From the NCBI GenBank assembly GCA_019925105.1, contig JAHGAU010000002.1, positions 930,001-994,000 of the forward strand: 64,000 nucleotides of DNA, given 5' to 3'. Both the position numbers and the translations under genes were made by a program. Source of the DNA: Niebla homalea (Eukaryota > Ascomycota > Lecanoromycetes > Lecanorales > Ramalinaceae). Below, piece by piece: positions 43,599 through 54,300 of the stretch (its first letter is position 1; every line of letters starts with the position of its first letter). The notes under the pieces are model-generated. The model saw only the letters and a program-made list of their open reading frames with translations, had not been told where the DNA came from and made no database searches.

Positions 43599-46460
43599 CT
43601 ACAATCTGCTCTCAATACTAGCAAGATGCTGCTCCCCTGGCCAATGGGCATCGGGCCAAACATGCCTCATGGCTTCCCAGATATGACCCACATGCACAAT
43701 CTCCAACCCATCTTTGACCTCTTGAGGTAGATCTTTGACATCCTTTCGGTTGTTGTTTGGTAGCAGCACTATCTTCACCCCAGCACGTAGGGCTCCAATC
43801 AATTTCTCCTTGATGCCCCCAACCGGCATGACCCGACCCCTTAGGCTGACCTCGCCGGTCATTGCAATCTCAGGAGGCACCGCTTTGCCGCTGAAGAGCG
43901 AAATCAGCGCAATGGTATGTGCCAGACCGGCAGAAGGACCATCCTTAGGGATCGCACCACTCGGGCAATGGACATGCACACTCCGATTCTTCATGATGTC
44001 TTCGTTCGAGTCACCAGTAAGTCCAAGCTCGAAGGAATGGGCTTTGACCCAGGTGAGAGCCACCTCCACGCTTTCCTTCAACACGTCACCAAGTTTGCCA
44101 GTCAACTGGACTCTGCCAGACCCAGGCATATCGGCAACCTCGATAAAAAGAATGCTGCCTTGGCCTCCTGTGCTATATGCAACAAGCCCGGTGACAACAC
44201 CTGGTACAGACTTCTTTTCTGCAATTTCCTCTTCGAAGCGTTCGATGCCAAGGATCTCTTCCAAATCGTCTACCGATACTTGTGCATTGTATTTTTCGAG
44301 AGATGATGTGTCTTTGAAATCGGCGTATTCTACCGCCTTGTACCGACATACAGAGCCAAGTTCGCGTTCCAGATTCCGCACACCGGATTCTCTCGTGTAT
44401 GAAGCAATAATGGTGTCGATCACGTCATCTGAAAGGCTGATTTGATCAGAGGCGAGGCCATTAGACATGATTTGTTTCGGGACGAGATGCTGATTAGCAA
44501 TGTGACGCTTCTCCAACGTGGTATAACCGCTTAGCGCTATGGTCTCCATACGATCCAATAACGGAGGTGGGATAGTTTCAAGGGTATTGGCTGTGGCAAT
44601 GAAAAGCACCTTGCTCAGATCTAGGGGTATATTGAGATAGTGGTCATTAAAAGCATGGTTTTGCTCCGGATCGAGGACCTCAAGCATGGCTGCAGACGGG
44701 TCTCCGTGGAAGTTACTACCACCCACTTTGTCGATCTCGTCAAGGAGGAACACAGGATTGTTCACGCCAACCTTCCGCAAACCACTGACTATCAGCCCCG
44801 GCATCGCGGCAACGTAGGTTCTTCTGTGTCCTCGAATCTCTGCCTCGTCACGAACACCCCCAAGAGAGATACGATGGAATTTGCGGCCCAGAGAAGTCGC
44901 GACCGATTTGGCCAAGCTTGTTTTGCCGGTACCTGGTGGACCAACAAGTAAGAGTATGGGAGATTTGTCTACCCGACGTTTAGATTGAAGTATTTGAAGG
45001 TCAGGAGATGAGCCATCGCGCCCTGGGAGTTGAGACTTTGTCTGCGAACTATCATCTCCCAGGCTCGACGTTCTAGGCTCCAGTCTAGCTATTTGAGCAT
45101 CAATATCATCATTCACGGCTTGCTTCAACCGTAGCACGGCAAGATACTCCAAAAGCCGTTTCTTTATCTTTTCTAATCCGTAGTGATCGTCATCTAGCTG
45201 CTTTCGCGCCTTTCGGAGTGTTTTTGGACCCAGGTGGTCCTCGATCCCTGTTGTCCACGGGACCTCGGTGAGTGTCTCTATGTAAGTCCGACAGACACCA
45301 TATTCGGCCTGTGCAGGGTTCATTTTCTGGAGCCTTTTGAGCTCGCGATCAGCAGCTTTCTGAGCCTCTGGCGTCATTTTGGCTCCTTCGATTTTCCTCT
45401 TCAATTCGTCCAGCTCGTTTGGCTCGTCGGATCCGCTGTCCCCAGACCCAGGGCCGGCGAGCCCAGCAGAACTGAGGCCAGTCAGGTCTCCGATGGCTTT
45501 GCGTAGGAGACTTTCCCTGTCCCGTCGTGGGTCGTCCCTATTGTCGGCGTCTTTGGGTAATATTCGAGTTGTCATGATGGTTATCTTGTTGTTCTTCTTC
45601 AAGCCATCAATCTGGCGTACGAGAAGCTGTGTAACAAAGTCCACCCTTTCCGAGACATCGAGCAAAGCCAGAACCCGTAGCTTGTCTTCTAGAGTTGTAT
45701 CGATGATATTGGCCATAAAGTCTGCAAGCACTCCTGCGTCCTTTAACTCTTTCTTTGAGACATATAATTCTAGGCGGCGAGTCAGAAGAGGAGACATGGA
45801 GGTTGAAGACCGCGGGACAAAGGCCATCATTCTGATGACGCCTAAGAGCTCAAGAGACAGCTCCTTGAGCCGGTCGAAGCTCGACTGAGGTAAGCCTCTG
45901 TATATTTCGCTCAATGCGGAAGGTTCTACATCTGCCAATTATCTGTCTCAGCATTCATCTACAGCGAAGCGATGGAGTCACTCACCTCCCACGTCATCCA
46001 AGGGTGCGCACTCGGCGACGAAGTATGGTCTCATCTGCACAAATCTGTCGATCCTCAAGCGTCTAACTCCTTCGACGATCAAAGCCAAGTCATCCTGCTT
46101 TCGCCCTTGTACGCCTGAGATCTTGGCCACTGCACCATACATATACAATTGGCGGTGATCGACCTTGCTTGGCTTGACTGCTTCGGTTTCGCTTCTCTTC
46201 TCGCTCCGCTCCTCCTCGTCTTCTCCATCCTGGACCAGCTGTCGGCCATCGGACCTAAGCAGAGGCGAGTTCATCGGAACACATCCTATAGATATGCTGG
46301 ATGTGTCGGGCCTGGGACGCTTGGCGTTCGCAAAGAGTGCAGCGAGGAGTGCTGAAATATCTGACCTGCCTAGTAATGGAACGCGTATAGTGATGCCAGG
46401 TAGGAGGACAAGGCCTTGCGGGAGAGGAATTATCGGTAGGGTGATTGGTTTGATGCTCAT
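43599..46460 (-). CDS. PLN1: Lon protease, peroxisomal type (C-terminal SRL)
   Basis: ATP-dependent serine protease of the peroxisomal matrix; it degrades oxidised and misfolded matrix proteins. Exons 46460-45986 and 45931-43599 (54-nt intron) give 935 residues from [16 protein letters not shown]. Features in order: the LAN substrate domain, Walker [14 protein letters not shown] near 490, Walker [12 protein letters not shown], the arginine-containing sensor region, and the protease domain with the Ser-Lys dyad (DGPSAG Ser at about 825; GGIKEKL second Lys at about 868). The protein ends IESRL; Ser-Arg-Leu is a canonical PTS1. The gene symbol follows filamentous-fungal usage (Pln). An in-frame ATG 84 nt upstream would add 28 residues; I chose the internal Met because sequence similarity to Lon begins there. 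Confidence 0.93.
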
Positions 46461-47268
46461 TATGTCTCGACTCACATTCCGTGCGGGGACAGTACGATGA
46501 ATTGGATGGCGAAAATGGAAGAAGAAGCAGGCTGCATCATCCACATTATAGCTGGAAGATATGATGGGGAGGGCCGAGGCATTCTCACGACCGCGCCCTC
46601 GCGTTTTTCCTGTTTGAGAGATGTCTAGGCCGGATCGGATAGATAGTCGTTATATTTCACTATAGGCTCGATTCCTATCGGCGCTAGTCGTGGTGCAGTG
46701 GTATTCAACTTTATCTTAGGCTCTAGCAATTAGCAGTCTAGCTAGTAGATACTGCAACAGTACATGACAGCGGCTGTCAACAATCAAGCAAAGAAGAGGG
46801 TTAGTTGTTACTCGAAAAAGATGGAGGCCGCTGCGTTATGTTACAGCAAAGATCTTGCCCCTCAGTCGGAAGCAGGAGTGGTCGTGGAATTACGAAAGAG
46901 TGACCTTGTGACCGTTAGAAATGGACATGGTAGAAAAGTAGCGCATCGATAAGCATCTGCAAGATAAAGATCTGTATGGGAAAGCGAACGCGCTAATGTG
47001 AGATAGCGCAATTTCCTAGCTATCAATGATGCGTAAACATTTCGCTACCACATTTTGCGTGGGCGATGCCGGATGTGTCAACATTTCTGCAGAGCCCAGA
47101 GCTCTCAGGTGACATACCTCCTTGTATCACCTCGTTGTTGGATCGGTGACGAGGAAGGCGCGCACGCGGTAGAGGAGGACGTACCTACCAAGTTAGGCAG
47201 GACACTCGTCTGCTGTCCTAAATACTTGATCCCACCATTCTTAAGCATAATCGCTTCTCCCACATACC
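46461..47268. other. Divergent promoter Lon/YVC1
   Basis: An 808-bp region with no supported gene. It includes an isolated T-arm-like hairpin at 46662-46678 and a nearby A-box-like sequence (see findings), but not a complete tRNA. Confidence 0.5.
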
Positions 47269-50200
47269 ATGAAGAACATGCTGTCTCCTACCAAGGCTCG
47301 TAATCATCGGAACCAGTCCCCCTTCTCCTCACCCTACTCCAACCTTCTATCCTCTCCAGTCAACGCGCGGCGAAGCTCTGCCGAAGAACGCCGACGTCCT
47401 GCGGCAAAGTTCAGCCTTGGGATATCCCCAAGGTTGCACAGAGAGACCGTAGCGGCCAGCGATGAGGAGCACGAGGAGCACGAGGAGCACGAGGAGGGAG
47501 AGGAGCAGGATGACAGCGCCGAGGATGATCCTGGGGAATTGTCACCGCTACTGCCCATCTTCTCTGCTGAGCATCTTGGTTCGTCACAGTATCACTAATG
47601 GAACCCATTGGAATTGCATCTGACTGGGGTGCTTAGACTCACTGCCTGTCTACAATATTACGCATACCATACGCCTCCTGATCATTCCCCGCTGCGAAAC
47701 CACGCTGTCATGGGACCAGCTCAGATCTCCTCAGGTCTCCCAATTCCTTGTCAAGCCCATCCAACAGCAGATCCACACTTCCCATTTCTCAAAAGCGACG
47801 CTGTACGCGCTCATGGCCAATTGCTTACAATTCAACAAGGAGGTACAAACCAACCCTGGCAATAGTGGTGTCAGCAAGACTAGGTCCATGGTCTGTGAAC
47901 TACTTGCAATCAAACTCCTCAAAGAGTTTTCAACCCGAGAACTTGTGAGTCCAGCACTAGATGCCACCTATTTCATGAGACAAGCTGACATGGGCTAGAT
48001 TGGTTTGTTCCATCGATTTTCAAGGTCTTGTCCTGAGCTTATTTGGTTGTAGATGCCCTCTCGTATGATTTCCACCCTTTGCAGGGTCTTCCTACAAGCA
48101 GTGGAAATGCCACCCCTGGACCAAATTGGGATGCGGCTCAGCGGAGCAAAGCTCAACCTCGAGCCGCTCGTATCTCTACCCTTGAGATTGCCATTCGGGC
48201 GCAGTCCAAGCGCTTGCTGGCCCATCCGCTCGTCGTGCAACAACTCGAGGCAATCTGGGCGGGAAGCATTGTGTTCCACTCGGCCGCTGACAGCCTTCAT
48301 CGCGGCCCAATGAAAGTCACGCCTAACCAAAACCGAGGCTACGGTGCTGCAGGTTCCAGAGGTCCAACATTACAAGCCTCGCCGGATCGTTTGCAGCCTG
48401 CCAAGCAAAGAGATCATCTCGAGCCAACAGCATTCACGGTACGAAGATCTGTCACTTTGTACGATCCACAGCAAGCATCACTGTTCAAGCTGTCGCGTTT
48501 ACGTGTCCCAAGGTATCGGCAGTTCCTCTCTACCTCCTCTTTTGCAGTCCTGCTCGGGCTGTATCTTGCAGTGCTCTTCGAACGCTCCCTCAGCATATCG
48601 GCGCTGGAAGTTGTCTTCTGGTTCTGGAGTGCGGGATTCATGCTTGATGAAATTGTGGGGTTCAATGAACAAGGCTTCAGTCTGTACATCATGAGCTTCT
48701 GGAACACCTTCGATGTCGGTATCCTGCTTCTACTTTTCTGCTACTACTGCTTGCGGCTCTATGGCATCCTCATGCCTGACGCACGGAAGCATCATGTCGC
48801 TGGCATGGCTTACGACATTCTGGCCGCCAACGCTGTCTTACTCTTTCCTCGCCTCTTCTCCGTCCTGGACCACTACCGGTATTTTTCACAGCTGCTCATC
48901 GCTTTTCGTATGATGGCATTAGATCTTGCGGCAGTCTTTGTTCTGATCGTCATCAGCTGCAGCGGCTTCTTTGTCGCTTTTACCATGTCATTCACCAAAG
49001 ATGAGAATTACGATGCATCCTCGGTGGCGTATGCACTGTTCCAGATCCTGATGGGCTTCACCCCCGCTGCATGGGAGTCCTGGGGGAATTACAATCTTCT
49101 AGGCAAAGGCATCCTCACCCTTTTTCTCTTCATCTGTCACTTTCTCATCGTTACCATCTTGATTACCGTCCTAACGAACTCGTTCATGGCCATCGTTCAA
49201 AATGCGAACGAGGAGCATCAATTTGTCTTCGCGGTCAACGCTATCTCGTTGGTCAAATCGGATGCTCTCTTCTCGTACATTGCCCCTACCAATGTGATTG
49301 CATGGCTGTTGGCTCCATTACGGTTTGTCATACCTTTCCGGCAGTTCGTACGCATCAATAGGACCGTCATCAAAGTAACTCATTTTCCGATCCTTTTCAC
49401 TATCTACGCCTATGAGCGTCTCGTTCTACGAGGATCCCTTTTCGAGCCTACAGATCTTGTCGAACACCGCGGCCGCCCTGGAGTCAGGGGAACGGATGCT
49501 CTGACTGGCGGTCTAAGTATCTTCAGTCCGAAGCAAAGTCGACTTCGTGAGCCTTCGGTAGCCACGTTCCATCAGGACAAGGCTCTTGAGGAGGTCTTTC
49601 GACGACCTTTCCGTGACAACACAATCCGCGGTACTCAAAAGAGCCAAGACAGACGGGATACCAGCAATGTTGTCAACCATTGGATGTCCGAGATGGGCCC
49701 CAACGGCACGGCGAGTCCCCCCATGGAACAAGATCGATCGATTGTCGATAGATTGGAGACACGCCGCCTGGCTCATTCATCTTCTCACTTCGCTCTACGC
49801 CGGAAACGGCCTGGTCGAGCAAGGGACGTCACAGAAGCTACAATGTCTGTTGTATCAGACCCTGAGGAATTTCCAGGTAATGACTCAATACGCCTGCCTC
49901 CAAGGCTAGCTCAAGACCACAGTGATATTCCTACAACAACCAATGAAGGATTCGCTCAGACAGATGCAGACGGAGACGATGAAATGATTACGAATGATGA
50001 CGAGGACCTCATCACACCCGATCGTTCCGCTATGCTCACCCCAAAAGACTCACAACCCACTGTGCCATTAAAGAGCGCTGGTGACTACTTCACGGCTCCG
50101 TCCCACACGAAGCCCCAGATTCCCCACTTTAATCCCATGTACAACAGCAGCACTCCCATGAGGCCTTCTACGCCCAAACAGCTCGGCGTTGTTCGTAATG

Positions 50201-50976
50201 TCACTGGCACTCCTCCAAAACGCCTCCGACATCATAATCGAATGCCTTCTACTACCACCGTCGTCTATGATCCACCAGCCCATCACAGCTCCTCAACCGC
50301 TTCCTCTACCGGAAGCCGCAAAGCAGTCACCGCTCGTAATTCCACCAAAAATGCCGGGACTATCACACCGAACAATCTATCCACCTCTGCAGGCAGAAGA
50401 TCGCCCAAACGGCTGTCGGTTGCTTTGACCGGCCCAAAAGCCGTTCCAAGGCCCATCATGCCCCCCCGATCTGCCTTTCAGTCCGCACCCGATCTCGCTG
50501 GCATGATGGCTCTCAACACCCGCCGTGGCCGCCAAAGCTCCTTCTCCATGGACATCGGCTCCGATCTGGGCGACAACAAGGCTGTGGCCGGAGGCTTCAT
50601 CGGCGCCGTACCTGCTAGCTTTGCGAGCCAGATGGCTTTCGCGAATGCCGGTATGAAGGCTCGGAAGGCAGCACAAAGGGAGGAGGATGATCAGAGTCGA
50701 ATGAGCAAGCTTGTGTTGGCGAGGATGAATGCGCTTGAGGAGGGGTTCAGGGATGTCATCAAGGAAGTCAAGGATCTAAATAAGGGTCGCGAGGATGTTG
50801 TGCATGCCATGAAGAATGTGGGAGGGATAGCTTCTGGCGGTCTTGGTAGGGTGAACACGAAGAAGGAAGGTCGAGGAGGTCGGCAGGAACGCGAGGAATC
50901 TAAAGCGTCGACCATACCAGCTGACGGGCCGCCTTTTGCGACGGATGCATCGGTGCACAAGGGGAGCTCGGTCTAG
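47269..50976 (+). CDS. YVC1: Vacuolar TRP-type calcium channel (YVC1 family)
   Basis: Releases calcium from the vacuole; gated by osmotic stress, calcium and phosphoinositides in yeast. Exons 47269-47578, 47637-47948 and 48053-50976 give about 1181 residues. A disordered, acidic N-terminus is followed by the conserved cytosolic block DSLPVYNITHTIRLLIIPR and CELLAIKLLKEFSTREL, then NALSYDFHPLQGLP. The membrane region (about residues 364-595) has six TM segments, beginning SSFAVLLGLYLAVLFERSLS; the pore region FSFTKDENYDASSVAYALFQILMGF-like segment lies before the last TM (LFLFICHFLIVTILITVLTNSF). The C-terminal half is disordered with a predicted coiled coil at the end. The second intron requires the weak donor GTCCAG at 47949 to keep the frame; the stronger GTGAGT four bases upstream would shift it. 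Confidence 0.88.
47464..47490 (+). repeat. In-frame 9-bp tandem repeat (GAGGAGCAC x3)
   Basis: Three perfect copies of GAGGAGCAC coding for (EEH)3 in the acidic, disordered N-terminus of the YVC1-like channel. Slippage here would change length in multiples of three residues. Confidence 0.9.
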
Positions 50977-51346
50977 TGGCTCTGTGACCTGGCCTCTAAT
51001 TTGATCTAGCAAGGCGCTCAGGGGCACAGTGTTCTTCATATCCAGCTTAAGAGCTTCGTGTATTACGAGGAAATTTGGGAGCATATCATATGGCCGCTGC
51101 CTTGTATTAGCCATTGGACACGGGATCTGGTATCAACCATCATTCCATGTAATCTTAATCTACATCCTGTTCATCATCGCTATTCATCCTCAGAGCTGCT
51201 TGATACTGTCAATGGCCTTGACCAAGGTTTCCTCCTCTCGTAGCACTCGATCACTTTAACGCCCGGGCCTGGAGCCGTACAGGCATGTAGGCAGTACCGC
51301 GTTCAAGGGGCTTATCGAAATCATATTTGTACATCGGAGTCCATCC
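50977..51346. other. Convergent intergenic region YVC1/RhoGEF
   Basis: A 370-bp convergent gap with no supported gene; presumably 3' UTRs. Confidence 0.5.
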
Positions 51347-54300
51347 TCAATCAATGCCTGAAAGGCTTTTCAATCTCACAATCTCCCTTTTAAGTTTCGC
51401 ATTCTCCGACTTCAGCCTCCCAACTTCTCCCTGTGCGTCCCCCAACTTCAATCGCAGCTCCTCCACACCTTCCCCTTTCCGTATTCTCGCGAGAACTTTG
51501 CCGAGTTCGTCATTGAAGCGATCGTAGAGCGCTTCGTTCTCCGCATTCGCCTCTTTGTACAGCTGGTCCAGCTTGCGGGCCTTCCTGTCAGACACGGCTA
51601 CGGAGGTATCCAAGTCCGAACGAAAAGTGGTACCCTGAGCGGTCTGATCGATCATGAAGGTCTGGAGCTTCGTTGTCAATTCTTCAAGCCGTGAGCCGAG
51701 CGCCTGGAATTTCGGGGTGCTCTTCGCGCTGCCACCACCAGTGCCGTGTGAGGATCCAGGCCGTTTCATGCCGGACAGTTCCTCTCCAATCTGTCGCATC
51801 TCAGCCTGCAGGCTAGCCTGTGCCTCTGACTGCGCCTTCTGTTCCTGATTCATTCGTTGACGCAGCTTTTGTGGGCTTTGCACCCGCCACTTTTGTGGTG
51901 ATGGCTGAGTCGTCTGGGAAGGAATGGTCTTGGCATTTGGCGGCCAGGCACGCTCACTCAGGCCTGTTCGTGGCGCCGGGATATGCGACATTGATTCCTC
52001 CCGCCTGTGGGGAGTATAGCTTGTAATCGTGACCGATCCGGAAGTAGTAGAGGTCGCCTTGGCTGGTAAGCGATCAGGGGACGGTGAATTTTCCTTTGAG
52101 GCAGGCGAGCTGAACCGCGGTATACCTGATCTCTGAGGTGACTGGCGGGATATTTGGGGTCTCCCAGCTTGTTTCGTGGGCGATGGTGAGAGATAAACGG
52201 TTTGAGGACCTCCTTGAGGCTTTGGGAAGCAAGGTGAGTTCATGGCTTGAAGGGGTGATTCAACTTGTTTCAAGCTTTGCAGATCCGAAAGAGAGCTCCG
52301 TCTCTTCTTTTTCGTCAATACATGAGGTCTATAAGGTGTTTGCTCTCCTATACTACTCAGAACGCTCATATTGAGATGTGAGCTGCCAGGACGTGAGTGT
52401 GAGCCGTCGGAATTGGTCGACCCAGCAGTAGGAGGTCTGTCTCGGGAGATGGGACGTGAGGGCGGCAGCATCCGAACATCTGTATCTGTCGATCGCGACC
52501 TGATAAGCGACGGTGTAGATGGGTTCAGTTGTTGAGCATAGTCAGTTTGAGTCCTTGCATTTTTGCTCAGGGTTCGCCAGATGGACGCCACTTTAGACTC
52601 GGATTCGTTCTTGCTGTTCTCTCGGGTCAACGTGCCACCAAGACCCAGTCTCTTGCGTAATGAGGAAGCGTTCGAGCTTAATGAGCTTGTATTAAATGAC
52701 CTTGTCCTACTTAGAGAGCTTGCGGCAGAGGTTGAGCTACCTCCAGGCTCAACGACATCCTCGAAAAGACTGTCATAGTCGTCCACCAAGCGGTCTAGGA
52801 GCATGACATAGTCATGCGGATTGCCAACGAAGATTAAGGCTTCTGCGAAGCTTGCAGTGAGGACGCCGCGATCGCCATCGTTGCCTGAAGCATCGAGCAA
52901 GTCTGCCAGGAGCTTCAAAACAGCTGCACAGGCTCTCTTGTTCTGAGGTGACATCTCCTCGAGACGTTGTTTGAAGTGATCGGTAAATATTGCCGGCTTT
53001 CCAGCATCAAGATTTGATTGCATTTCTTTCACCACCCTGGGCGGGAGAATTGGACCCATACGTTCACGCCATGCTCGCTTGAGGAATTTTTCGAATGCAG
53101 CAAAGAGGACATCAACAGAGACAATTGCCGCTGCCTCATGCCTCTCAGGATCCTCCAAGAGGACGTTGTACAAGTCGTTCACCGTCAACTCATCAGCAGA
53201 AACGCGAGACTGGAGGACTTTACCCACCACGTTACCACTTCTTGAGCGCAGAGATATCACATACGTACAGAGTGTACTTTCCAATAGTGCAAGGGGGCTC
53301 TGGTAATTCTCCATAACGTTCTCCACTAGCGCAATACGGGTCTGTTCAGGGTGCTTGCTAGGATCAGATGATTTGGCTTCGGACGGGTTGCCTTGACTAC
53401 TTGTCGGTACTAAGAGAGGTGGAGGCCCATCAACAAACCCTGCCATCGATCGGGTGGCCTTTGGCGCGGTATTTTGGCTTGTTGAATTGCCAAGCAGTGT
53501 GGACAATAGCTTGACTGGAGATCTTGGGCGAAAGCTCTTATGCTTGGAATCCTGCCTTTGAACTTGAAGCGGCAGTGAACGTAGGACGTTTGCGTCGAAG
53601 GCAATCTGTCCCTTTGCTGTGCTCTCCTGACTTTCGAGGTGCTGCTCGCTCATGAGATCTCCAATCTTTTGGAGAAGCCTGTCCGTCAAGTCGTTGACTG
53701 CATACTCTTCGGAACCCCTCCAACCATCCTTGGTCACGCTGTCCACTGTACAATTTCCATCTGCGGACAAGATACCCTCAAATACGACTGCGTCAGTGTC
53801 TGCGAGTGCTGCAGGTCTCGAAGTCCGGTCGTAATTTAACCACAGCTGATATTTACCTAGCTTAGTTTGCTCATGGAGACTTTGACGGCTCTGTCTCTCC
53901 GTGAACGCTGCAATTAAGCCAAGGTGGCTCTCTGTGGCAGCCACATAACGGAGAACAAACCGACCCTTCTCCGTCACTTGAGGTGAATATCTGCCCTGAA
54001 TTCGAGCTTTTGCTACTTCTTCGGCCAGCTTGGCGGCTCTGCCAGTATGTGAGTTCCCTATGGAGAAATGTCTTGTCCATCTTTGGAGAAGCTCATGCGG
54101 CAATGCTTCTGAAGGCGGAAGCTCGCACAGATGGAAGAATTCCCCGTTGGTGGAATGTGTTAGCACTACGTTCGTAAGATCCAGCGCAACGTCAAAAATC
54201 AGATCTGAGTCCCCAGAGGCCGTGATGGGGAGCTCGCTGAAAGTATGTCTCGCGGAGGTTGGGTGATTCATCCCTGCGGACATACTGCGAGCCGAAATAG

